DNA of 64,000 nucleotides from assembly GCA_036825615.1 (NCBI GenBank), contig DAISXY010000003.1, forward strand, positions 186,001 through 250,000, written 5' to 3'. The first letter of the stretch is position 1, and each line of letters starts with the position of its first letter. This DNA comes from JAICXG01 sp036825615. GTDB lineage: Bacteria; Verrucomicrobiota; Verrucomicrobiia; Chthoniobacterales; UBA10450. The notes under the pieces are model-generated. The model saw only the letters and a program-made list of their open reading frames with translations. It searched no databases and had not been told where the DNA came from. Both the position numbers and the translations under genes were made by a program. Shown here one piece after another: positions 18,360-26,106 of the stretch.

Positions 18360-18533
18360 GTGAAACGGCTCCTGCTCAAGGGTACGATCGCGATCACAAA
18401 CCTGGTGGTTGTTTTGATCGCGTGGATCGCGGCGGCGCGCTCTCTTGCGCAACCTTGTTACGAGAGCTGGGCCAGCGGGTTCATGACTCGCACCGGCACG
18501 ACCGGCCTGATTCAGGTCGCGATTCGGCCATGA
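18360..18533 (+). CDS. Small exported or membrane protein (57 aa), first gene of the lipid operon
   Basis: A GTG opens a 57-codon frame ending in TGA that overlaps the ATG of the next gene (ATGA), the same junction type used down the operon. The N-terminus is Lys/Arg-rich (MKRLLLK) followed by about 20 hydrophobic residues (AITNLVVVLIAWIAAA) and then a polar tail ending GTTGLIQVAIRP. It resembles a signal peptide or single membrane anchor with AxA-like residues near 26. The alternative frame upstream of the next gene has no such character. No homologue recognised. Confidence 0.55.
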   Translation: MKRLLLKGTIAITNLVVVLIAWIAAARSLAQPCYESWASGFMTRTGTTGLIQVAIRP

Positions 18534-19171
18534 ATTCGCAACTCGTTAGTCAGGAACGCGCCTATGAGCCGACCGCCCGCCGGCCGATCGCGAAAATCTT
18601 TCGCCGAACCGCGCGCGGCGCGACCGCACTTTGCCTCCGCCTCGGCATCTCGGCCAATGCCATCTCCTGTTTTTCGATCTTCGCCGCAGCGGCTGCCGCG
18701 GTCTGTTTTGTCGGATCGACGAGGCAATCGTGGCTGCTGCTGGTTGCGCCGTTTCTCTGCCTGGTGCGGCTCTGGTGCAACATGCTCGATGGCATGGTGG
18801 CGCTCGCCGCCGGCAGCGCGAGCCGGCGCGGGGAAATCCTGAACGAACTGCCGGATCGGATTTCTGATGTCGTGATCTTCGTCGGCGCGGCGCACAGCGG
18901 CTGGATGCATCCACTGCTCGGCTACTGGGCCGCTATCCTCTCGTTAGGTACTGCCTATGTTGGCACGCTTGGGCAGGCGGTCGGAGGGCAACGAGAGTTT
19001 GGCGGGATCATGTCCAAGCCATGGCGGATGGTGACGCTGGGTGTCGGAGCGTGGCTCACGTTTTTCTTCCCGCGAATCCCGTGGCTCGATCTCGCCTGCT
19101 GGCTTGTGATTGCCGGTTGTCTCGAGACAATCGCGGTTCGGCTCAGCCGGATCGTGCGTTCGTTAGGCTAA
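18530..19171 (+). CDS. CDP-alcohol phosphatidyltransferase family protein (YnbA-like)
   Basis: Integral membrane enzyme expected to swap CMP of CDP-diacylglycerol for an alcohol, making a phospholipid. The 213-aa chain has several hydrophobic helices. The family motif DGxxAR(x8)Gx3Dx3D is present in altered form: DGMVALAAGSASRRGEILNELPDRISD, in which Arg is replaced by Leu and the third Asp by Asn. From memory, E. coli YnbA-type proteins carry the same NELPDR variant, so this is probably a subfamily trait and not damage. Start ATG overlaps the small upstream gene; the stop overlaps the next start (TAATG). It may use an unusual alcohol acceptor. Confidence 0.8.
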   Translation: MNSQLVSQERAYEPTARRPIAKIFRRTARGATALCLRLGISANAISCFSIFAAAAAAVCFVGSTRQSWLLLVAPFLCLVRLWCNMLDGMVALAAGSASRRGEILNELPDRISDVVIFVGAAHSGWMHPLLGYWAAILSLGTAYVGTLGQAVGGQREFGGIMSKPWRMVTLGVGAWLTFFFPRIPWLDLACWLVIAGCLETIAVRLSRIVRSLG

Positions 19172-20136
19172 TGTCGCCGACTTCCGCGCTGCACAATCCG
19201 ATTTTTCTTCATTACATTGCGATCGTCGCGACTCTGCTGCTGATCGCAGGCGCGGTGCTGGCGCTGCTCCAGTGTCTGTTCCGGGTCGAACTTGGGAGCG
19301 TCTGGAAAACCTGGCAGTCCTGGCTTTGGATGGCGCCACTGGCGGCCCTCGCGATTTCTGCCGGGCGCGCGGTTTTCATTTGCAGCGTGGCGGCGCTCGC
19401 GCTTCTCGGTTTTCGCGAATTCGCTCGCGCTTCCGCCTTGAAGAACAAGCCGGCGCTGAAGCTGGCGGTCTCGGCTGGGATCATTGGAATCGGCATCGCT
19501 GCAATCGTGAACGCCGGATTCGCCGGCGCATCGCTGGGGGCGATCGTGCTCATTTCGCTGGTCGCGACTGTAGCCGGGGGCGTTGACCCCGGCTCGAAGC
19601 AACGCGCTGGATCTGCCGGGGTCAGCGCCCCTGGCTACAACACCGATGCTTTCGCTTCAGCGATGGTCGCTTTCGTTTTCTTCGGCACGATGTTTGGCCA
19701 GCTCGCGTTTCTCGCCAATTCGCGAAACGCCTACGGCTATCTCTGTTTCCTTCTCTTCGCGACCGAGACCAGCGATGTCGCGGCTTTCGTTTTCGGACGC
19801 ACGCTTGGCCGTCATCCGCTACAGCCGGCGATCAGCCCGCGCAAAACCGTGGAGGGATCGTTAGGCGCGCTCTTCGTTGCGCTCGCTCTGCCCTGGCTTT
19901 TGCGCTTTTCATTTCCAAACTTCAGCGCGCTTCAGCTGGTGCTCACCGGATTGGTCGTCGGGCTCGGCGGGCAACTGGGCGATCTCACTTTTAGCCTGCT
20001 TAAACGCGGTCGCGGATTGAAGGACTGGGGCGACGCCATCCCCGGTCACGGCGGCGTTCTCGACCGGATCGATAGTCTGATTTTTGTCGCGCCGCTGTTC
20101 ACCCTCTTGACCGCCTATTATGATCAGGGCCGATGA
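19171..20136 (+). CDS. Phosphatidate cytidylyltransferase (CdsA/YnbB-like)
   Basis: Makes CDP-diacylglycerol from phosphatidate and CTP. The 321-aa membrane protein has the CdsA signature: SPRKTVEGSLGA near residue 225 and GQLGDLTFSLLKRGRGLKD then PGHGGVLDRIDSLIF near 270-305. It has about eight hydrophobic helices. Being inside a ynb-like operon it is likely an additional CdsA dedicated to this pathway, while a housekeeping copy would lie elsewhere. A palindromic DNA repeat lies in frame at residues about 134-156 (VDPGSKQRAGSAGVSAPGYN), in a loop between helices, lengthening the protein by about 23 residues. The stop overlaps the next gene start by 4 bp. Confidence 0.88.
   Translation: MSPTSALHNPIFLHYIAIVATLLLIAGAVLALLQCLFRVELGSVWKTWQSWLWMAPLAALAISAGRAVFICSVAALALLGFREFARASALKNKPALKLAVSAGIIGIGIAAIVNAGFAGASLGAIVLISLVATVAGGVDPGSKQRAGSAGVSAPGYNTDAFASAMVAFVFFGTMFGQLAFLANSRNAYGYLCFLLFATETSDVAAFVFGRTLGRHPLQPAISPRKTVEGSLGALFVALALPWLLRFSFPNFSALQLVLTGLVVGLGGQLGDLTFSLLKRGRGLKDWGDAIPGHGGVLDRIDSLIFVAPLFTLLTAYYDQGR
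19570..19638. repeat. REP-like palindrome inside the cdsA-like gene
   Basis: Two inverted 24-bp arms (19570-19593, GTAGCCGGGGGCGTTGACCC plus CGGC, and 19615-19638) differ at two positions and flank a 21-bp spacer. The 69-bp unit is a multiple of three and keeps the gene open. Single arms of the same sequence occur at 26881, 41621 and 45542, so this is a dispersed family. Confidence 0.8.
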
Positions 20137-20852
20137 TCAAGGCGGCCAATCTCGCAGCGCTGGCCCTTGAGCGGCGCGCGGTTGACCGGCTGCGCCGGTT
20201 CCCGCGCGACCCGGGCTTGATCGTTTACAGCTTTCGCGAATCGATCTCGCTTTTGATTCGCGGCTTGCTCCGGCTTTACCTGCGCTTCGAAATCATCGGC
20301 GCGGAGAATTTGCCGGTCGAAAAATCATTCGTGCTCGTCGCCAATCACAGCAGCCATCTCGACGCGCTATGCCTGCTCGCGGCCTTGCCGCTCCGCCAGT
20401 TGCACCGCGCGTTCCCGGTGGCGGCGGAGGATTATTTTTTTCGGCGGCTGCCGCGGACCTGGTTCGCGGCGGTGGTGATGAATGCGCTGCCGTTCGGACG
20501 CGAGCTGCGCGTGCGCGAAAGCCTCTCGGTCTGCGCGCAGTTGCTGGCTGAGCCCGGCACTGTGCTCATCATTTTTCCAGAGGGAACCCGGAGCCGCTCG
20601 GGCGAATTGCAACCATTCAAGCCCGGGATCGGTGCGCTCGTCGCGGGGCGGGATGTCGAAGTGTTGCCCTGCCGGCTGGAGGGAACCTTTCGCGCCTGGC
20701 CAAAAGGACGACGCTTCCCGCGGCCGCGCAAAGTCCGGCTGAGGATCGGCGCGCCGCGCAACTTTGCCGCGCGCGGCGCGGAGAAGAACGAGATCGCGTC
20801 CGAACTGCGGAGGGCGATCGCGCAACTGGGGGAGAGCGATGGAAGCGATTGA
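20133..20852 (+). CDS. 1-acyl-glycerol-3-phosphate acyltransferase family protein
   Basis: PlsC-type acyltransferase, 239 aa. The four family blocks are visible: NHSSHLD (motif I, catalytic His/Asp) near residue 72, a Gly/Arg motif LPFGRELRVRES near 124, FPEGTRSRSGELQPFKPG (motif III) near 149, and the later VLPCRLEGTF Pro/Val block. It would acylate a lysophospholipid such as lysophosphatidate to phosphatidate, the substrate of the CdsA-like enzyme encoded just before it. Starts 4 bp inside the preceding gene (ATGA) and overlaps the next gene by 14 bp. To my recollection E. coli ynbABCD lacks an acyltransferase here, so this is an addition. Confidence 0.88.
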   Translation: MIKAANLAALALERRAVDRLRRFPRDPGLIVYSFRESISLLIRGLLRLYLRFEIIGAENLPVEKSFVLVANHSSHLDALCLLAALPLRQLHRAFPVAAEDYFFRRLPRTWFAAVVMNALPFGRELRVRESLSVCAQLLAEPGTVLIIFPEGTRSRSGELQPFKPGIGALVAGRDVEVLPCRLEGTFRAWPKGRRFPRPRKVRLRIGAPRNFAARGAEKNEIASELRRAIAQLGESDGSD

Positions 20853-22563
20853 GCGAAGGATGGTGAGCTGGGATGGAACGGAGTTGTTCTACCGGGCCTG
20901 GTTGCCTAACGAATCGAAAACGGAACGGGCGCTCCTTCTTTTCCATCGTGGACACGAACATTCCGGTCGCTGGCAGGAAACGGTCGATTCGTTAGGCCTG
21001 AGCAAGGTCGCGATCTTTGCCTGGGATGCGCGCGGCCACGGCCGCTCGGCCGGTGCGCGGGGCGCGGCGCGGGAGTTGAGCGACGTGATCAAGGATGTGG
21101 ACGTGTTCGTTAGGCATATTCGCAATCAGTATGCGATTCCGTGCGAGAACATGATTCTCCTCGCCCATAGCCTGGCGGCGGTGACGGTGAGCGCCTGGGT
21201 GCACGATTATGCGCCGCCGATCCGCGGGCTCATCCTGGCGACTGCGGCTTTCGCGGTGAAGCTGTACGTGCCGCTCGCCATTCCCGCCTTGCGCTTGCAA
21301 CAGAAAGCAATCGGCGGGGGTCAGGTGAAGAGCTTCGTGCGGAGAAGCATGCTGACGCGCGATCCGGTCGAAGCGGCCCGGTACGAAAAAGACCCGCTGA
21401 TTTTTCGCGAGATCGCGATCAATCTTCTGCTCGATCTGCACGATACGGCGCGACGGCTAGTGGCGGACGCTGGTGCCATCCGGGTTCCAACGCTGATGCT
21501 CGCGGCGGGCCGCGATTATGTCGTGAAGCTGGAAGCGCAGCGGGAATTCTTCAACCGGCTCTCCTCGCCGGTAAAACAGATGCACGTTTTTCCGGCGATG
21601 TATCACGCGATTTTTCATGAGACGGATCGCGCGCTTGTGATCGAGCGGGTGCGCGAGTTTGTCGAGGAGCGGTTCGCCCAACCGCGGCTCAACGGCTCGC
21701 TCCGTCACGCCGATCGCTACGGGCACACCTGGGAGGAATATGAGCGCTTGAAACTGCGAGGCGGCCCGCAGTTTCTGGTCGCGAAGGCGGGCGTAAAGCT
21801 GGCGGGACGCTTGAGCAAAGGGATCGAAATTGGCTGGTCTCGCGGGTTCGATTCAGGGATGTCGCTCGATTACGTTTACGAAAATATTCCGCAGGGAAAA
21901 TCGCGCCTCGGAGAGCTGATTGATGCGAATTACCTGAACAGCATCGGCTGGCGCGGCATCCGCCAGCGAAAGATCAATCTGGAAAAGGCCTTGCGCAGGG
22001 CAATTGAAGAAACCCATGCGGCAGGCCGCAACGTCCACATCGTGGACATCGCCGCCGGGACCGGCCGTTACGTGCTCGAGACAATTCGAGCACTGCCGCA
22101 AATTCCGGTTCGCGCGCTGCTGCGCGACGAGGCGCAAATCAATGTCGAGATCGCAGCGCGAGATGCGCGAGAGGCCGGACTCGAGAACGTCGTGGCAGAA
22201 GTTGGCGATGCCTTTGATTCTGCTTCGCTGGCCGCGCTTCGTCCGCGCGCCACGATTGGAATTGTTTCCGGGCTCTACGAGCTGTTCCCGTCGAACGATC
22301 GCGTCCTGGAATCGTTAGGCGGATTAGCCCGCGCGATCGAGCCGGGCGGTTACCTGATTTATACCAACCAGCCGTGGCATCCGCAGCTGGAGTTCATCGC
22401 TCGCGTCCTGCGCAACCGCGAGGGTAAACCCTGGATCATGCGCCGGCGCACCACCGCCGAGATCGATGAGCTGGTGCAGAGCGCCGGCTTCGAAAAATTG
22501 CGGATGGAAATCGATCGCTGGGGAATGTTCACGGTCGCAGTCGCGCGGCGGAGGTCGAGCTGA
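20839..22563 (+). CDS. Alpha/beta hydrolase fused to SAM-dependent methyltransferase-like domain (YnbC-like)
   Basis: 574 aa from an ATG inside the acyltransferase end. Residues 1-290 are a lysophospholipase-like hydrolase: LLFHRGHEHSGRW oxyanion region, DARGHGRSAG, nucleophile AHSLA (Ser near residue 117), acid in AAGRDYVV and His in MYHAIFHE. Residues about 350-570 look like a methyltransferase: VHIVDIAAGTGRYVLE (motif I), later AEVGDAFD and IEPGGYLIYTNQPWHP. This fusion is the diagnostic gene of ynbABCD-type operons. The domain pair suggests head-group or acyl editing plus methylation of a lipid; substrates are unknown. Confidence 0.82.
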   Translation: MEAIERRMVSWDGTELFYRAWLPNESKTERALLLFHRGHEHSGRWQETVDSLGLSKVAIFAWDARGHGRSAGARGAARELSDVIKDVDVFVRHIRNQYAIPCENMILLAHSLAAVTVSAWVHDYAPPIRGLILATAAFAVKLYVPLAIPALRLQQKAIGGGQVKSFVRRSMLTRDPVEAARYEKDPLIFREIAINLLLDLHDTARRLVADAGAIRVPTLMLAAGRDYVVKLEAQREFFNRLSSPVKQMHVFPAMYHAIFHETDRALVIERVREFVEERFAQPRLNGSLRHADRYGHTWEEYERLKLRGGPQFLVAKAGVKLAGRLSKGIEIGWSRGFDSGMSLDYVYENIPQGKSRLGELIDANYLNSIGWRGIRQRKINLEKALRRAIEETHAAGRNVHIVDIAAGTGRYVLETIRALPQIPVRALLRDEAQINVEIAARDAREAGLENVVAEVGDAFDSASLAALRPRATIGIVSGLYELFPSNDRVLESLGGLARAIEPGGYLIYTNQPWHPQLEFIARVLRNREGKPWIMRRRTTAEIDELVQSAGFEKLRMEIDRWGMFTVAVARRRSS

Positions 22564-22583
22564 AAACCGAGCGCTCCGCCTGG

Positions 22584-23192
22584 TTGCGGGCCGGCGCTGC
22601 CTCGGCCGGTCTGTCCCTGCTTTTTCTTCTCGTTTACGGCGGCTGCATGTGGGCGACGGCGCGGCGAACGGACGTGGGCGTGTTCTATTTCGAATGGGAA
22701 CGCAACCTGCCGTTCGTGCCGTTTTTCATCCTGCCCTACCTTTCCATCGACCTGTTTTTCATCGCCGCCCCTTTTCTCTTGCCGGACGCCACGGCGCTCA
22801 CCCTTTTCGTCCGACGGGTCGCGCTCTCGACCGGCGTCGCCGGATTATTTTTTCTATTCCTGCCGCTGCGATTTGCTTTCCCTCGGCCAGCGGTGAGCGG
22901 GTGGATCGGCGCGCTCTTCGATTGGTTCCGCGCGCTCGATGCGCCGGTGAACCTCTTCCCCTCCTTGCATGCCGCGCTCTGTCTGATCCTGGTCGATGTG
23001 TATGCGCGCTATCTCCGCGGCTTCACCCGCGCAGTGGTGTTGTTGTGGTTCGGTTTGATCGCGCTCTCCCCGCTCTTCACGCATCAACATCATGTGATCG
23101 ACATCCTCGGAGGCGGCGCACTTGCAGTTGCGTGTTTTCTTGTCGTCCGGCCAAAATTTCTCCTCGTCTCGCGCCAGGCGGCAGGCGCATGA
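22584..23192 (+). CDS. PAP2-family phosphatase, membrane
   Basis: 202 aa with about six hydrophobic helices. The phosphatase core is seen as NLFPSLHAAL (PSxH motif) near residue 132 and SPLFTHQHHVIDILGG near 167, the form typical of PAP2_3/inositol-phosphotransferase-like enzymes rather than classic PSGH. It may dephosphorylate a phosphatidyl-alcohol phosphate or undecaprenyl/lipid phosphate made by the operon. The start is uncertain: TTG 22584 has no ribosome site, while a CTG at 22560 in the same frame overlaps the previous stop (CTGA) and follows GGAGGT, so an eight-residue-longer form (KTERSAWLRAG) is possible. Corresponds in position to YnbD. Confidence 0.75.
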   Translation: MRAGAASAGLSLLFLLVYGGCMWATARRTDVGVFYFEWERNLPFVPFFILPYLSIDLFFIAAPFLLPDATALTLFVRRVALSTGVAGLFFLFLPLRFAFPRPAVSGWIGALFDWFRALDAPVNLFPSLHAALCLILVDVYARYLRGFTRAVVLLWFGLIALSPLFTHQHHVIDILGGGALAVACFLVVRPKFLLVSRQAAGA

Positions 23193-23207
23193 TCCGCCGG
23201 CGCACAC

Positions 23208-23639
23208 ATGAACTACCACGACCTGCTCCAGCTTTATTTCGAGCGTTCCACTGCGATGCAGAACTACTGGAACCTCTACGTCGTCATCGTCGGCGGAGTT
23301 CTCGCCTTCTCCTCTTTGCGCAAACATCCGGCCGCGATCACGACCCTGCTCGTCTGCCTGCTCTTCGCGCTTTTCGCGTATGAAAATCTCGGCGCGCTGG
23401 AGGATTGCACAGCGCAGCGGTTCGCGGTGCTGAATGCGATCCGGCAATTCGAAGCGAACGAAGCGGCCGGGCCGAATCCAAAGCCGCTGCGCGACGTTCT
23501 CGAACCGACGCTAAACCCTGCCTCTTGGAGAAGCGTCAAACGGACCCACGTGACGAGCGACGTACTCACGATTCTCGCGCTTGTGGCGATGGAATTGCGC
23601 CGGCGCCGGCTTGCGGAAAAACCGGCCGCAGCTGCCTGA
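23208..23639 (+). CDS. Hypothetical membrane protein
   Basis: 143 aa with two hydrophobic helices (NLYVVIVGGVLAFSSL near residue 22 and AITTLLVCLLFALFAYENLG near 43), a polar middle and a C-terminal helix (VTSDVLTILALVAMELRRRR). I recognise no family. It starts 15 bp after the PAP2 gene and could be the last gene of the lipid operon or an independent gene. Confidence 0.6.
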   Translation: MNYHDLLQLYFERSTAMQNYWNLYVVIVGGVLAFSSLRKHPAAITTLLVCLLFALFAYENLGALEDCTAQRFAVLNAIRQFEANEAAGPNPKPLRDVLEPTLNPASWRSVKRTHVTSDVLTILALVAMELRRRRLAEKPAAAA

Positions 23640-23695
23640 AGCAACCTCCGGCGAACCAGCCCGGCCTGACTCTTGCTTATTGCTTTTAAGGCAAG

Positions 23696-24094
23696 ATGAA
23701 GACCGATTTGAGAATTCTGGCGGTCGAAGATGAGACCGCCGTGGCCCAATTTCTCGCACTCGTGCTCTGCGGCCCGCGTTGCAAAGTGACGACCGCCGGC
23801 GACGGGCGCGAAGCGCTCGCGAAAATCGAAGCGGCCCCGCACCCCTTTGACATCGTGATCACCGACCACAAAATGCCGAACATGACCGGACTCGAGTTCG
23901 TGCGTGAGCTGCGGACGCGCGGTTTTGAAGGCAAGATCGCGGTCCTTTCGGCCCACCTGACGGAGCCGAACGTCCGCGCCTATCAGGAACTCCAGGTCGA
24001 CCTGATGCTGGCCAAGCCGTTCGACATTGATGAGCTGCGGCATGCGGTGGACGTCCTGGCGGCTGATGTGCTGGTTCTTGCCGGACGCAACTGA
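23696..24094 (+). CDS. Single-domain response regulator (CheY-like), copy 1
   Basis: 132-aa receiver domain without an output domain. ILAVEDETAVAQFL holds the acidic pair, FDIVITDHKMPNMTG the phospho-acceptor Asp (near residue 59), AVLSAHL the Ser/Thr and MLAKPFDIDEL the Lys. No kinase gene is adjacent. The next gene, 54 bp on, is a clear paralogue in the same orientation (FDVIITDNNMPGVTG, KIMVLSAHLS), indicating a tandem duplication. Confidence 0.9.
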   Translation: MKTDLRILAVEDETAVAQFLALVLCGPRCKVTTAGDGREALAKIEAAPHPFDIVITDHKMPNMTGLEFVRELRTRGFEGKIAVLSAHLTEPNVRAYQELQVDLMLAKPFDIDELRHAVDVLAADVLVLAGRN

Positions 24095-24148
24095 GCGGAG
24101 GGCGGCGGCACGGGGCATGCTTTTGCCATAGCACGAGCTTTTTGAACC

Positions 24149-24520
24149 ATGAGCGCGCCGCTGAAAATTCTGGCTGTCGATGACGAGCCGGCGATTGCGC
24201 AATCGATGCGGTTCATCTTCCCCGGCCCGCTTTTCCAACTGGCGAGCGTCCTCGACGGCGAAGCGGCGCTGACGAAAATGGAGAGCGAACCGGAGCCGTT
24301 CGACGTCATCATCACCGATAACAACATGCCGGGCGTGACCGGCGTGGAGCTGGTGCGTCTCCTGCGCGAGAGAAAATTTCCTGGCAAGATCATGGTGCTC
24401 TCGGCCCACCTCTCGACCGAACTCCGCGCTGCTTATGACCAACTGGCAGTCGATGCCATGGTCGACAAGCCCTTTAGCGTCCAGACGCTGCGGTCCAAGA
24501 TCCAGCAACTCGCCGCCTAA
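24149..24520 (+). CDS. Single-domain response regulator (CheY-like), copy 2
   Basis: 123-aa receiver with ILAVDDEPAIAQSM (acid pair), DVIITDNNMPGVTGVELV (phospho-Asp), MVLSAHLSTELRAAY and MVDKPFSVQTL (Lys). The paralogous copy upstream shares the uncommon VLSAHL segment. The TAA stop is supplied by a GCCTAACG octamer. It ends 4 bp inside the convergent TIGR03790 gene. Targets cannot be read from the window; PilT-type genes lie about 6 kb away. Confidence 0.9.
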   Translation: MSAPLKILAVDDEPAIAQSMRFIFPGPLFQLASVLDGEAALTKMESEPEPFDVIITDNNMPGVTGVELVRLLRERKFPGKIMVLSAHLSTELRAAYDQLAVDAMVDKPFSVQTLRSKIQQLAA

Positions 24521-26106
24521 CGACTCGGCGAAGGCGACGGCCGGGCAGCTGCGGTCGGCGGAGAGAGTTCCTTCTCGATTCGGCCCAACAAATCGGCTGT
24601 CGCGGAATCGGTTGCTGCGCTCTCCGCCTTTTGCAAAAGATCCCGCGCGGCTTGTTTGTCGCCCTGCCCGCGGAGGATGTCGGCTTCTTCAAGAACGGTG
24701 CGCAACATGTCCGCCGGTTCCGAGTAAGCGGAGCGCGCCTCGCGCAGACAGCTCATTCCGGCGGCGAGCTTTCCCGCCTCCTTTTGGATCAACCCGAGGT
24801 CCTCGAGCATCGGCGCGTTCCCGGCGCGCGAGGCGGCGGCGCGCGCTTTCGTCAGGTACGCCTCCGGTTTGAGCCTGGCATTTCGGAGCGCGAAATCGTG
24901 ATACATCTGCCAGTCGTCAGGCTTACGGTTTTTTGGCGTCGGATTGATCTGGAGCCAGTTCGCGTAGGGCCGGTAAAGCGGATCGCCCACGGCCACATTC
25001 ATCCACGACAGCATCGGGGTCGCCATCCAGGCGCTTTCCGCGAAGGTGAAGCCGTGGAGGAGCCGGTCGTTAAAAATATCGAGGTGCGTTGTCAGTTCGA
25101 GATACGGTTCGTAAACATTGCCTAACGAGGCCGTCGCGCCCTTGCCCAGGAGCGGCCCGACCCAGTTCGCCGTCGCCGAACGGACGGTGCTGGCGCTGAA
25201 GGAGTGGATATGTACCGCGATCGCGCCGGGTCGAAAGATAAAATCCGGGTCGCGGAACGGGCCGGCCATTCCTCCCGCGTACCAACCGTAGTAGAGGGCG
25301 CAGTCGTTCATCGGAAAACCGGAGGGGAAGGTCGCGGAGTGCGTGTCGTAGACCACCGGGATCCCGGCACGACGCAGATCTTTCACCACGCGGCGCAGCC
25401 ATTCGTCCCCATTGGCCATTCCGCCTGAAGCGTGATCGCCCCCGTCCACGTAGGCGCGACCACGGAGGCCGCTCTTTTCGGTCGCAACCGCGTCGGTAAT
25501 CATTTGCCTGACGACGGCCTCGCTTGGTCCATCGAGCCGCGAAACGAGAAGGAGCGGCGCGTCGCTCAACTCAGCGATGGGGCGAAAATTTTGGAAATAA
25601 GGATTACGCACGCCGCCGGAAATCTGACGCGAGAAAAGGCCGAACACTGTCAGTTCGGAGTCGACCGAAGCGGCATTCTGGCTGCCGGCGGGATTTTTCT
25701 GTGGCTCGTCCCCGGTATAGCTGGCGGCCGGGCGAATCTTGAGCGGGATGCCGCGGATGAGAGCGACGAAATGAATCTGGCTTGAGCGCACGGCCGGCGG
25801 CTCGGTTTTCTCCCCGCGCAAAGTCCACCACTCGCGTTCGGCAAAGGCTTTGCGCAAAGGCTCGGCAATTGTGTCGTCGTAATCCGCCCGGCTGATTTCC
25901 TCCTCGGTTGGACATTCCAGGCCGACGAGATGGTCAGTCGGAATCTGTCGCGCCTTGGCGTAGAAATAGGCGAGCGCGATCGAATCGGCGGCGTTGCGGT
26001 TGTAGACCACGACCGTGGCTTGGGCGAGATCGTCGGGGCTCTGGGCGCGAGAAGGAAGTTTGCCTAACGAGAGGAGAACGACGAAACCGAGGAGGAGCCG
26101 GTTCAT
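24517..26106 (-). CDS. TIGR03790 family protein
   Basis: 529 aa with an N-terminal signal peptide (MNRLLLGFVVLLSLGKLPSRAQS). The body shows the family features as I recall them: VVVYNRNAADSIALAYFYAKARQIP, HLVGLECPTEEEISRADYD, HFVALIRGIPLKIR, and YVDGGDHASGGMANGDEWL followed by SWMNVAVGDPLYRPYANW. The C-terminal 130 residues (LKPEAYLTKARAAASRAGN onward) read as TPR-like helices. The family is common in Verrucomicrobia, Planctomycetes and Acidobacteria, and its function is unknown; the Lys-rich boxes do not reveal an enzyme. The ATG overlaps the stop of the MBL gene upstream on the minus strand by 4 bp, so the two are co-translated. Confidence 0.85.
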   Translation of the reverse strand: MNRLLLGFVVLLSLGKLPSRAQSPDDLAQATVVVYNRNAADSIALAYFYAKARQIPTDHLVGLECPTEEEISRADYDDTIAEPLRKAFAEREWWTLRGEKTEPPAVRSSQIHFVALIRGIPLKIRPAASYTGDEPQKNPAGSQNAASVDSELTVFGLFSRQISGGVRNPYFQNFRPIAELSDAPLLLVSRLDGPSEAVVRQMITDAVATEKSGLRGRAYVDGGDHASGGMANGDEWLRRVVKDLRRAGIPVVYDTHSATFPSGFPMNDCALYYGWYAGGMAGPFRDPDFIFRPGAIAVHIHSFSASTVRSATANWVGPLLGKGATASLGNVYEPYLELTTHLDIFNDRLLHGFTFAESAWMATPMLSWMNVAVGDPLYRPYANWLQINPTPKNRKPDDWQMYHDFALRNARLKPEAYLTKARAAASRAGNAPMLEDLGLIQKEAGKLAAGMSCLREARSAYSEPADMLRTVLEEADILRGQGDKQAARDLLQKAESAATDSATADLLGRIEKELSPPTAAARPSPSPSR

